Positions 10,599-20,024 of a stretch of 64,000 nt of DNA are shown piece by piece. The stretch comes from Globisporangium splendens (lineage: Eukaryota > Oomycota > Peronosporomycetes > Pythiales > Pythiaceae): contig VFIW01000096.1 in the NCBI GenBank assembly GCA_006386115.1, positions 94,709 through 158,708 on the forward strand, read 5' to 3'. Below the pieces are notes generated by a model. The model was not told where the DNA came from, ran no database searches, and saw nothing but the letters and a program-made list of their open reading frames with translations. The translations under genes were made by a program, and so were the position numbers. The stretch's first letter is position 1. The number at the start of each line of letters is the position of its first letter.

Positions 10599-10697
10599 GG
10601 AGTGAAGGTCATACAATAATCACTGCAATGTTGACAAGGTCGGAGTGAAGGTCACTTGATCATCACAGTGATGTCGACGGAATCGGAGTGCAGGTGA
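10599..10697. repeat. Degenerate 43-bp tandem repeat
   Basis: GGAGTGAAGGTC at 10599 and 10642 and GGAGTGCAGGT at 10685 are spaced exactly 43 bases, with partial match of the intervening sequence (CACTGCAATGTTGAC versus CACAGTGATGTCGAC). Just over two copies. Confidence 0.5.
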
Positions 10698-10721
10698 GCA
10701 AATCCTGATGATGATGATAAG

Positions 10722-10757
10722 GAATCTATTGAACTTAGAGTTTAAGATTCCCCGGGG
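10722..10757 (-). mobile_element. Possible relic of a LINE 3' end
   Basis: AAGGAATCTATTGAACTTA followed by GTTTAAGATTCC resembles, on the minus strand, the last ~50 bases of the LINE family (AAGGTAATTCTATTGAACTT ... GTTTAAGAATTCC). Short, with gaps; could be chance. Confidence 0.35.
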
Positions 10758-11265
10758 AAGAGAATTGGTGGGTTCTCAGCTATCATATCCTGCCGTAACA
10801 CAAGCATTCTCACACTTGCGTCCGGGGTTTTCGTAATTTTCTAGTTTATCTGGCATTTGTAGTTTCATCGTTTGCCATTTTGTAAAGGCTTTGTTCGTTG
10901 TTGTATACGTTTTGGCTGTGCTTAGTCAGCCGCACTTGCACTGGTGATCGTCGCGCTTCGATGCTTCGATCACGGCTCGAGTCACACGAGCGCACGTGCG
11001 TTTGATTGTGACTTCGCCTTCTCCTTTAACATTTGTCAGTGCTTCAGCAGGACTTTGATTATCTGATCCGCTGGTTCTGCACATACTTGAAAGGAATGCG
11101 CAAAGTTGATCATTGTGCTTGATTCACCCGGTCTGACTGATGGGCATCGTCATTTCTGGGTTTCATTGCGAGGGGTCTTGGTGCGGCATAGCCGACGGGC
11201 TATTCCTAGGGGTCTAGAGCTGCTCGGTATGGTGGCCGTAGACAGCGGCGGTCATGTACTGCGCG
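10758..11265. other. Intergenic or LINE A 5' region
   Basis: No coding signal. LINE copies B and C begin at CACTTTCxATCTAGCC; in LINE A the same point is at about 11267, but sequence before it (from about 11150) could be genuine LINE 5' leader that B and C lack. It cannot be decided without a further copy. Confidence 0.35.
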
Positions 11266-11452
11266 GTGCACTTTCCATCTAGCCTTATAAAGGACAGACA
11301 GCCTTGGTACCAGCTGTTTGTATCGGGATACAATTACCACTGCAACAACCGACAGTCCTCTGCAAAGATCGTCGGAAAGGAGCGAGTACACTGAACTGAG
11401 TATACAAGCCTCTATAAAGAGCGATAAGCGAAAGCTTGCTCCTGAGGTCTCC

Positions 11453-13027
11453 ATGACGAATATGGGGCAACCAAAGGAGGGGGCCGCGTGGAAGGAAGCT
11501 CCGGAAGGAGTTTCCACGAAGACAGCCATCACGCTGCGGAGTGGGCAGGCGCAAGTCGACGCTGAGATGGCAGTACGAGCGTCACAGCACAGGAAAGGGG
11601 GAGCCCCAGATCCTGTGCGCACGAACGAAACGGTCCAATTAAATGCAGGAGGACAAGACAAGTCTGGGGCCATTGAGGAGGGCACGACACCAACGCGTGC
11701 AGAAGGCGCTCGGAAAGAAGCGTCGACGGAGACTGCACCAGTGGAGAGATACGAAGCCCTCGCCGCGAAGCTGCGTGTGTCACCAAACGCGGTCAACAGA
11801 GTGGAGATTGAATACGAAGTGCGGTTAATTTTCACAGCTCTCTACAACGGGATGCGGATTCTGGAGAAACAAAAAAAGGCGAACGACAATTGCCCAACAC
11901 TCAACGGAGAAGAAGCGGACGCGCTGGTGGACCTATTCCGTCTACTGGCAATTGAAAAGGGAAAATCCTTTCCGGAGTGGAAGCGGACGATCCAAGATTT
12001 ATGCAAGGATATGCACCGGTCGTCGTGGACAGTGGTAGCGCTTATCCAAAAGAGAATTGACCAAAACAGGCTCGCAGCAGAAACCAAGGCTTCGCCATGG
12101 GGTTCGCAATCGAGCACCAGCACTCAAACAAACGTCAAAGAGCAAGGCACCCAGCCCTTCATTTTCAAATCGAACAAATACTCGGAGGAGGAACAACGCA
12201 ACATGATCCGACACTGCAAGCAAAAGTTCGAGTACTCAGTGACCCTGCGCCAGACGACAACGATGGAATGGGATATCATGCTAGCGATCGTGGAAGGCGA
12301 ACTCCTGATTCGACACTTGCCTCAATTCCTTCGACGAGTATGTGATGGGGACACTCTCTTCCGTTTCCAGAACACCATCGCAGCTCAGGTGGAAGGAGAG
12401 CTGGTCGGCAAATTATCGGATGCGACACAAGTCTACAAAGATCATCAGTCGACCGGACGAATCGTGGAAGCCATCTTGCAAGCAGCGAGATGAACATGGC
12501 CTTGTTTAAGAATACTTGAAGAAGACGACAGGCAAGCGATTCCACGGTTACCCACTCGATATGTGTGGTCCAAGATCCCATCAATCGCAGCTCTGGGAGG
12601 TGCTCTTTGAAGAGAAATCGTGTCCAAAACGCTTATCGATGTCAGACGAATTATTTGGCGAGGGCGAACGATCATCCTTCACCACGCATCCAAGTACCGA
12701 ATGGCTCCTTGTTTAATCTGCGGGGCAGCGGGACATTTCGCGCGAACGTGTAAGGCAACGGAACAGGAACTAAAAACTAACAACTGTATTCACGCAGACG
12801 ATGAGATCGTGAGTAAACTCCCGAGAAAGCCAGCCACTTTCACCAGTGCAGCGGAAATTAAGGAGTCTGTCTCAGATGGCATTGACAAAAAGAAACAGCC
12901 ACTTCAACCCGCAACAGAGAATCCTCACGCCAGTGGGGAAAACGAGCCGAGCGAGAACACGAATCCCGTGACGCCTGATGAGACAAACACGTCCAGCCCA
13001 CAACCGAACTCCAACCCAAAAATCTAA
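11453..13027 (+). CDS. LINE A ORF1 (gag-like), two in-frame TGA codons
   Basis: Nucleic-acid-binding ORF1 of the LINE. From the first ATG the frame runs 346 codons to TGA at 12491-12493, continues in the same frame through plausible protein (EEDDRQAIPRLPTRYVW) to a second TGA at 12608-12610, then to a CCHC zinc knuckle (CLICGAAGHFARTC) and a Ser/Pro/Asn-rich tail ending in TAA at 13025-13027. The first part is hydrophilic (Lys, Glu, Gln) and mostly helical. LINE B and C have both TGA codons at the same places, so they were in the common source. Either the source was already damaged or TGA is read through; the spacer reads like coding sequence. Confidence 0.75.
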
Positions 13028-13098
13028 CAAAAAATGTGTCGTTTACGGTGAAAACAGGAATTTCAGTACAACAAACCGGCAATCTCAAAGAACAGGCG

Positions 13099-14058
13099 AT
13101 GGCGAAACCAAACGATGGAGCAGCGAATACAAAAGGACCCGCGCCAAAGGCAAGCCAGAAAAACGGTCCAAGACAAATTTCCAAGGATGACATCCGATGG
13201 GCAAAAGAGCTGATGCGCTTCAGACGAGATATGGACGAGTTAATGAAGGTGCACGTGGAAAGACAAACCGAGCTCAACCCGAATCGCAACGACATCATGG
13301 ACTGGGATGGGGAGTACACGCTTCAAGACGTGATGGACGCCAACGGACTTGCAGAAGCAACAACACCACCTACCGGAAATTGCCAATTTTATGCAGTGGC
13401 GGAAGCGATGCTCCAAATCGTGCATGACAACATGGCAAATGAGAAGCTGCTCGAGGCCACGGCGAGCAGAATCAAGCAAAGCATGAACGCGGCCGCACGT
13501 CTCAACTTCGATCTCGAATTCCCTGAAGGAACTCATTTGGGAATACTCGAAGCACTGGGGAGAGGGGATCGAAAAATGAGCCCAAAAGAAAGGAAAGCAG
13601 ATGTCCTCAACTATTTCAGTGATATCGCAGGTAGCTCCTCCAGTCGATCTTCCACGTTGCCAGGGTCCCTGTGGGGTGGCCCGGAGTCCATGTGGATGGC
13701 TGCCAAGGCTTTGCAGAGAAAAACCTTCGTGCTGATCGAGACAACGTACAGAGACCGTAAGGGCTTTGCAATTTACAAGCCGCAATCCAGAGTCCATGAA
13801 GGCGGCCAGTTTTTGTCAGCCAAAGAATATGTGTGCACGGGGAAGCAATGGGAAGACGAGCTCCGTCAAGACAGAAACGAAGCAGAGGCCACGAGCAGTC
13901 CGCTACCAATTGTGATGAAATTCGCAAACGAACACTACAACAGTCTGCACTTCAGAACCCTTAACGACCCAACGCCACTGGCGAATATGACGAGCTCATC
14001 ATTAGCGAAGCATCTCCAAGGATCCGAGAGGAGCAAGACGGTGTTCAAGACGGACTGA
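13099..14058 (+). CDS. LINE A OTU-like cysteine protease ORF
   Basis: A 319-codon frame from ATG (the open frame extends 21 codons further up). It has the OTU deubiquitinase signature: Cys95 in PTGNCQFYAVAEAM, a WGGPESMWMAAKAL segment as in OTU cores, and His279 in ANEHYNSLHF at the C-terminal side. The Asp that normally stands three residues before the Cys (DGNC) is Thr here. OTU proteases cut ubiquitin or similar chains; inside a retrotransposon it might protect element proteins or cut the polyprotein, which is inference. It lies in another frame than ORF1. After TGA at 14056-14058 the same frame stays open into the following ORF. Confidence 0.8.
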   Translation: MAKPNDGAANTKGPAPKASQKNGPRQISKDDIRWAKELMRFRRDMDELMKVHVERQTELNPNRNDIMDWDGEYTLQDVMDANGLAEATTPPTGNCQFYAVAEAMLQIVHDNMANEKLLEATASRIKQSMNAAARLNFDLEFPEGTHLGILEALGRGDRKMSPKERKADVLNYFSDIAGSSSSRSSTLPGSLWGGPESMWMAAKALQRKTFVLIETTYRDRKGFAIYKPQSRVHEGGQFLSAKEYVCTGKQWEDELRQDRNEAEATSSPLPIVMKFANEHYNSLHFRTLNDPTPLANMTSSSLAKHLQGSERSKTVFKTD

Positions 14059-14097
14059 TCTGGTCAATTCGATTCCGAACGAGAAACAGACGATTCG

Positions 14098-15134
14098 ATG
14101 GAGGACAGCGACAATTCCAGTTTGGGAGAGTCAGTGTGGACTCCATCGCTGGACGAGCGAGAAAAGTTCGAGCCAAACCAGCTCAGCGGACAACACGGCT
14201 GGTCGTTCGCATCTCAGGAGAATCAGCTTGTGGTACATCACTCGCCCACAACCGAGTTACCTCAACAACCCAGGAAGCGAGATAGAGACGAAACCCTGAT
14301 GCTCACAGCAATAGATGGTGACGTCGCGATAAACCTGAACAGCCCCAATGTCCCCCTCAAGAAAACCAAAACGCTGTCGAGACGTTTGGCGATCGAAGGA
14401 GACTCCATGCAGAAACGAAGAGACCTCGAGCGACGCTGCAGGAGCATTGGGAAGGGTTCCAGGAGCAATGGAAGCAAGAAACCAAATGCCCCTTTCCTCT
14501 GCTCTCGTCCAATCGTGATGTATGGGCGCAGGCAGCTCTCAATGAGTGGGAGCGAATTCTAGCGATGTTGAAGACGTCGCCAGGGCCGCATCACGTACTG
14601 AATCATCTCAGCGGGCCAACGCTAGTGGACTTGACGCAAGTTCTGCGCGAACAGGTGATTGAGGAAGGGCTCAAACGTCTTGTACACCGCACCGATCAAG
14701 TAGAAACCAGGGTATGGATCACAGGTTGGTTTGACAGGATTGCAACGGCAACCACGAAGCAACAACGGGCCGCACTGCTCAACTCCAAGGAAGACTGGTT
14801 GACGCTTGGAAAAATGAAGTACGGTGGGCTCGAAGTTCTGCGACTTTGTCACCCGACCCAGCAAGAGAAGCTCAGCCGCTACATCATCTGCACAGTGGTG
14901 TATGAGGAGGAGCTGCAGACGTTCAGGTCCAGTGACGCCGAAGACCCACACAACCTGTACGAGGCGATTGAAGACTTCTGTGCGATGTTGAAGCAAACCA
15001 GAGAACTCAAAGCAGCCTTCAAGAGTGGAGAGGAGCTCAGCGAATGGTCAGCTCTTTCGGTGATCATGGCTCAAGTCACCATGGAAGTGGACTCGGTCGA
15101 GCCTTCAAGGTTGGACACTCATCTTCCTCAATGA
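14098..15134 (+). pseudogene. LINE A linker ORF, frameshifted, unknown function
   Basis: Two pieces. 14098-14562 continues the OTU frame beyond its TGA (MEDSDNSSLGESVW, then a basic stretch KRDRDE and KKTKTLSRRL). Near 14430 the sense changes frame: EHWEGFQEQWKQETKCP and WAQAALNEWERILA lead into the second piece, 14565-15134 (helical, with EELQTFRSSDAEDPHN). The shift is also present in LINE B. The last residues (RLDTHLPQ) come from the deletion joint with the RNase H region. I do not recognise a domain. Confidence 0.55.
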
Positions 15135-15481
15135 ACGCAGCAATCGATGGGAACTCAAAGCATGCGGCTATGCGTACATGGGACCGGAAGTCACGAACAA
15201 TTGGTGCGAATACAGAGCGCTGAAAGGTGGCCTGGCATACAGTGCACACTGCCTACGGCACTACGAAGTCAAGTTGGAAGTCTTCGGAGATAGCCATACG
15301 ATTGTCGCAGCCCAGAACGGGTTCGTCTCGATACGCCAGACCAAGTTGCAGTCACTAGCAATTCGAGTAAACCAAATCATCGCCAACTTTGCGTGGACCT
15401 CCTAGGATCACACAAGACGAGAACAAAACAAAATGGCCGATCTTCTCACCAACATGGCAATGAACTCCAAGAGTGCGTAGA
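15103..15481 (+). pseudogene. LINE A RNase H remnant
   Basis: Starts inside RNase H (SGWTLIF segment in the wrong frame at the joint), keeps MGPEVTNNWCEYRALKGGL and VFGDSHT, and stops at TAG 15403-15405 where relatives have Trp. The first catalytic Asp segment is deleted. The TAG is identical to the one in the fragment at 1817-2560. Confidence 0.85.

Positions 15482-15483
<2 letters not shown>

Positions 15484-15528
<45 letters not shown>
15484..15528 (+). repeat. (CT)n microsatellite at the LINE A end
   Basis: About 22 uninterrupted CT units. Shorter (TC)n tracts end the other LINE copies, so this is an expanded LINE tail. Confidence 0.95.
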
Positions 15529-15532
<4 letters not shown>

Positions 15533-15886
15533 TATATATATATAAACTTGCACAGGTGTAGAGAATCCAAACCTCGGGGCACGATGAGATGTCACAAAAT
15601 AGCAAATGCAACTGGTGTTTTGCGTTTTCTTGAAGGAAAAAGTACCTCTGATTAAAGTAGATCTGGAAGCGCAAGAGTGGTGGTCTTGTGCATCATCATT
15701 GCCTCGATCCAATGGGAATGCTTGCGCACAATTTCGCTTTTATTGGCTTCCACTATGGCATGCCATTGCACTTTCGAACGACAGTTGAAACTTCTTAAAG
15801 CACGACCACCATCAGTTGATATTAACCAGGTCACACTTTGAAATTTGCAGCACTTTGCAACAACCACCCTCTTTGGACTCTACACG
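15529..15886. other. 5' flank of AKR gene
   Basis: A short (TA)n run (15533-15542) and otherwise plain sequence. GTCACACTTTGAAATTT at about 15830-15846 is a poor Inr/FPR-like candidate for the AKR start at 15887. Confidence 0.35.
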
Positions 15887-16942
15887 ATGGCCACTCCTGC
15901 TCCTGCGCAGCACAACATGAAGTACCGCTACTTGGGCAACTCTGGACTGCTCGTGTCGACGCTCTCGCTCGGAAGCTGGGTCACTTTCAACGGCAACTTC
16001 GGTGTCGACGATGCATACGCCATCATGGTCAAGGCTTTCGAAGGTGGTGTCAACTTCTTCGATAACGCCGAAGGGTATGCTTTGGGTAAATCCGAGGAGA
16101 TCATGGGCCAGGTTGTCCAGCGCGGTATCGAGAACGGTGTCTGGCAGCGCGAAGATTTGGTGCTTACAACGAAGATCTTTCTTGGCACGAAGACTAGCCC
16201 GGGTCCTAATGACCAGGGGTTGAGTCGTAAGCACGTTGTCGAAGGCACGAAGGCGTCATTGAAGCGTATGCAACTGGACTATGTGGATGTGATTTTCTGC
16301 CACCGCCCTGACTCATTGACTCCAATCGAGGAAACCGTGCGTGCCATGAACTTTGTGATCGAGCAAGGCTGGGCATTCTACTGGGGAACCAGTGAGTGGA
16401 GCTCGGCGCAAATCATTGAGGCGTGCGAGGTCGCGGATCGCCTTGGACTCATCCGTCCGATTGTGGAGCAGCCTGAGTATCACATCTTGCAGCGCTCTCG
16501 AGTGGAGTTCGATTATGTGAACCTGTACAAGAAGTACAAGCTTGGTCTCACGACCTGGTCGCCTCTCGCGTTTGGTATCTTGACTGGCAAGTACAGCCAG
16601 GGAATTCCAGAGGGATCCCGCTTGCAGACGGAGTGGATTGCGTCGCTCGTTCCGGACCTCCCTGTGCGGGCCGCCAAGGCTGACAAGCTCAAAGTCATTG
16701 CTGATGAGCTTGGTTGCTCGCTCGCTCAGTTTGCGATCGCTTGGTGTGCGTCCAACAAGAATGTGTCGACCGTGATTCTTGGCGCGTCCAATGTTCGCCA
16801 GTTGGAAGAGAACCTCAAGGCAAGCGTGTTCATCGACAAGATCACACCTGAGATCAAGGCGCGTGTTGATGAAATTGCGCAGTTTGTGCCGACGATTCCA
16901 CAACATGACCGTTACTTCACCATTCGTGAGCGTCATTTGTAA
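15887..16942 (+). CDS. Kv-beta-like aldo/keto reductase
   Basis: 351 residues starting MATPAPAQHNMKYRYL; 14 further upstream codons are open, but this ATG matches the paralogues. Tetrad Asp59, Tyr64 (FFDNAEGY), Lys96 (LTTK), His139 (FCHRPD). It shares the one-residue longer LSLGSWVTFNG loop with the copy at 9328. Where most copies have YNIFERSR or YHIFERSR it reads YHILQRSR, and its SLVPDLPVRAAKADKLK segment is its own. Complete frame with no damage. Confidence 0.94.
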   Translation: MATPAPAQHNMKYRYLGNSGLLVSTLSLGSWVTFNGNFGVDDAYAIMVKAFEGGVNFFDNAEGYALGKSEEIMGQVVQRGIENGVWQREDLVLTTKIFLGTKTSPGPNDQGLSRKHVVEGTKASLKRMQLDYVDVIFCHRPDSLTPIEETVRAMNFVIEQGWAFYWGTSEWSSAQIIEACEVADRLGLIRPIVEQPEYHILQRSRVEFDYVNLYKKYKLGLTTWSPLAFGILTGKYSQGIPEGSRLQTEWIASLVPDLPVRAAKADKLKVIADELGCSLAQFAIAWCASNKNVSTVILGASNVRQLEENLKASVFIDKITPEIKARVDEIAQFVPTIPQHDRYFTIRERHL

Positions 16943-17833
16943 TTGTGCTGATTCAGGCGATCGTGCTGATCGAGTACTGGTGATACTTCGAATATGTAGC
17001 ACCAAAATTGGTCCATTCGTCGCCTTTCCTACCTCTTTCTTTTGTCATGACAGTGTTTTGTACTCACTAGTTGAAAATGGTATTTCTTTCTGGAAGTGCT
17101 GTGCCAGAAAAACGTTGTATTCGTGAAAGTCAAACCTAATTTGGTTCTTTGGCGCATGTAACTTTCGTATTTTCTACTGTCACCTAGGACTCATGTGGAA
17201 GGAGCATGTCAATCAAGTCGATAAGAGGAGTTTCTTTGGATAAGAAAATGCAGCGGCGATCAGTGACTTCCGTAACTCACTTGAGTCATAATGGTTTCGT
17301 TCTTCACGGGTTCCAGGCTTCAGTTCTCAAAGCATTAGTAGGCACATTCAAAGCACACGAGGGCCAGATAAACTCGCACGATCTGTCCCCTTCATGCACG
17401 AGAGCGTCCTGGTTTTAGCAAGGAGAAGGCTGACGAGTTCTTTCTGGCAACGAAATTGGTCAACAGTGGTGGCAGTCGATAGCCCCTGGCGATTTATCAC
17501 GGCGTGATCCGGATGTTTTTTGCACAGGGAAGTTGACGCCCAGCTCATCTGTTTGCTGGCCAACACACTCAACTGTGACTGTTCCCCTGTGCGTAAACAA
17601 GCTCTGTCTATTTCACCTAAAAAAGGTGCTGATTACTATCCAGGAGAGCTTCCATATCGCATTACAGAGGCTATACATTTTGCACTTGCTGTAAATCTAG
17701 CTTGTTGTGTACTTTTCAGTTTCGATACAACTAAGAAATGCAGTGTATTATTGATAGCTGTAAAAGGTATTTGTGATGGAGCCACTTTCCAACCATGTTG
17801 TCGTCCATGGCTGTTTATTTGGCCAACAGTGGA
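16943..17833. other. Intergenic, nothing recognised
   Basis: Spacer between two AKR genes in the same direction. No AKR or LINE relic seen by eye; short open frames only. Confidence 0.4.
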
Positions 17834-17852
17834 GCTCATTTCTGGATTTACT
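17834..17852 (+). promoter_or_regulatory. Oomycete Inr+FPR core promoter
   Basis: GCTCATTTCTGGATTTACT fits GCTCATTYYNCAWTTTNYY with only the CA pair changed. It lies about 68 bases before the ATG at 17904. This is the best core promoter match in the window. Confidence 0.7.
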
Positions 17853-17903
17853 TGGATCTGCAACAACAGCAAGCCGCTCTCCACTAACCAGCTATAATAC
17901 AAG

Positions 17904-18956
17904 ATGGCGACTCCAGCACCAGCGACGCACGACATGAAGTACCGCTACTTGGGCAACACCGGTCTGCTTGTGTCCACGCTCTCGCTCGGCGTGATGACGT
18001 TTGGCGACAAACTGAAGGGTGATGACGCGTACAACATGGTGGTCAAGGCGTATCAAAGTGGAGTCAATTTCTTCGACACGGCCGAATTCTACGGTCTCGG
18101 TTTGTGCGAGACGATCTTGGGCGAGATTATCCAAAAGGGCATCAAGAACGGAGTCTGGCAACGCGAAGACCTCGTCATCAGCACCAAGATCTTCGTTGGC
18201 ACGAAGGTCAACCCAGGTCCGAACGACCAAGGGCTGAGCCGCAAGCATATTGTTGAAGGTATCAAGGCGTCGCTCAAGCGACTGCAATTGGACTATGTTG
18301 ACGTGATTTTCTGCCACCGTCCCGAATCGTCCACTCCGATTGAGGAAACCGTTCGCGCGATGAACTTTGTGATTGAGCAAGGTTGGGCGTTCTACTGGGG
18401 GACCAGCGAATGGAAGTCCGCCGACATCATCGAAGCATGCGAAATCGCCGATCGCCTCAAACTTATCCGTCCTGTTGTGGAGCAGCCACAATACAACATC
18501 TTTGAGCGTGCACGTGTGGACTTTGACTTTGTGAATCTGTACAAGAAGTACAAGCTTGGTCTCACCACATTTTCGCCACTCCGGTATGGTCTCATCTCGG
18601 GAAAGCACAGTCAGGGCATCGCTGAAGGCACCCGCTTGACGGACCCTGCTGCTCAACGAAGAATCAAAGACCTTGACGCAAAACTTGTGAAGGCCGACTC
18701 ACTCAAGACAGTGGCCGATGACCTTGGATGTACTACTGCGCAACTCGCTATCGCTTGGTGTGCGTCCAACAAAAACGTGTCGACCGTCATGCTTGGCGCG
18801 TCCAACATTCAACAACTGGAAGAAAACCTCGAGGCCAGCGCGTTCATCGACAAGATGACTCCGGAGATCAAGGCACGCATCGATGTGATTGCGAAATATG
18901 TTCCGGAACTTCCAGAGTACGACCAGTTCTACACAGTGCGCGAAAAGCACTTGTAA
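17904..18956 (+). CDS. Kv-beta-like aldo/keto reductase
   Basis: 350 residues. Tetrad Asp58, Tyr63 (FFDTAEFY), Lys95 (VISTK), His138 (FCHRPE). The GKSE that follows the Tyr in most copies is GLCE here, and the segment after GKHSQG (LTDPAAQRRIKDLDAKLVKADSLK) is one of the most divergent parts of the family. It is closest to the copy at 3839 in the LTTFSPLRYGLISGKH motif (others: LTTWSPLAxGILTGKY), so these two form a subgroup. Intact, with a good promoter. Confidence 0.95.
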   Translation: MATPAPATHDMKYRYLGNTGLLVSTLSLGVMTFGDKLKGDDAYNMVVKAYQSGVNFFDTAEFYGLGLCETILGEIIQKGIKNGVWQREDLVISTKIFVGTKVNPGPNDQGLSRKHIVEGIKASLKRLQLDYVDVIFCHRPESSTPIEETVRAMNFVIEQGWAFYWGTSEWKSADIIEACEIADRLKLIRPVVEQPQYNIFERARVDFDFVNLYKKYKLGLTTFSPLRYGLISGKHSQGIAEGTRLTDPAAQRRIKDLDAKLVKADSLKTVADDLGCTTAQLAIAWCASNKNVSTVMLGASNIQQLEENLEASAFIDKMTPEIKARIDVIAKYVPELPEYDQFYTVREKHL

Positions 18957-19929
18957 ATCTCTCGACTGCTGCCAAACACGACATAGCTCTTGTTTTTCAA
19001 AACCATGGGCAATGCTGTGTTGCGCAACGGTTGAAATGTCCCTCATCCGACCACATCTTAAATCGATCTTGATAACTTGCCGGCACTTGAGACGCTTTTG
19101 TGAAGAGCAGGCGATTTGCTGAAAGTTTATGGGCTCAGCATTTCACATTTACGGCACGATGAGAGCACCATGCAAACTAATATGTGTTTTTTTTTTCAAA
19201 TAGCGCATTTACTGTGACAAACCGTTGGTGCGTTTTTTCATTATTGTTGTTGTTGGGAATATTCCGACACAGGTCGCTCCACCACTACAAAGCATCTCCA
19301 GCAGCGCTACTATATCCGCAAAATAGTCGGAGAAAATAGCAAAAATCTTTCCTCTGGTCCAAAAACAGACTGCAAATCGAGGTATGTGCTAAAATTCTGC
19401 TGTCGAGATCTTCCGGCCATTTTTCCCCTTAATGTGCACAAAAACGAGTTTGTACGCCGCGTACAAGGGAAGTCAAGGCACCGAAGAGAGTGATGCATGG
19501 CGGATGTCATTATAGCTGAGCTTGTTATTGTGGTGGGAGCAGTGTGCCTGAGAACGTAGCCATAAATGATACGAGACTCAGCCGGACCGTGAGTGTTGAT
19601 AAATGACGATTGATGAGTGCGCAAAAAATGGTCACGACACTCAGCACCTAGGATCCTAAAAGAGAGACGATGAGTGTGGGTCGAAGAATGCTTTGTTGCA
19701 ACGAGAGGAATAAATAACTAGAACAATGACTGTCTTGCGGTGCACGTCATTCTGGTATGGCTGTGCTCCGCTTCTGAACTTTAATTTGTGGCATCGAAGG
19801 GCAAGTGATGAGATAACATTGGAGATCAGAACAACTCCTGCTCTGACCGTTCCCTGGGTGCGTACAATAATAACAGAAGAAGAAAATAAACGACTCCGCA
19901 CAAAGAAACCTGACAAACTTTTCGATACG
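18957..19929. other. Intergenic, left flank of the tandem array
   Basis: No gene found. AT-rich runs near 19190 and 19230. This sequence is unique in the window and ends exactly where the array unit begins (T7 run at 19930). Confidence 0.45.
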
Positions 19930-20024
19930 TTTTTTTAATTGATTGCAATTCATCAAAAGGAACTCCGTTTTCCTTTTGCTTCGGGAACACATGACAAAGA
20001 CAAATCATGCCGAGTTGAGCCAGT

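Larger units (their letters stand above)
11266..15528 (+). mobile_element. LINE A, internally deleted non-LTR retrotransposon
   Basis: Holds the 5' coding half (ORF1, OTU-like ORF, linker ORF) nearly identical to LINE B and C, then jumps at about 15113 from the end of the linker ORF straight into the RNase H domain. Compared with LINE B this removes about 4.57 kb (28409-32975), that is all of the endonuclease and reverse transcriptase. The joint shares GGT on both sides. The 3' end is also cut: after ACTCCAAGAGTGCG the sequence passes into (CT)n, about 160 bases short of the normal end. It cannot move on its own. The first ~170 bases differ clearly from B, while the next 3.5 kb are almost identical. 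Confidence 0.9.

Noticed and set aside
15095..15120. LINE A deletion as a spliced intron (a GT follows the left side in LINE B)
   Set aside because: The right side of the joint is not preceded by AG in the full copies; microhomology deletion fits better.
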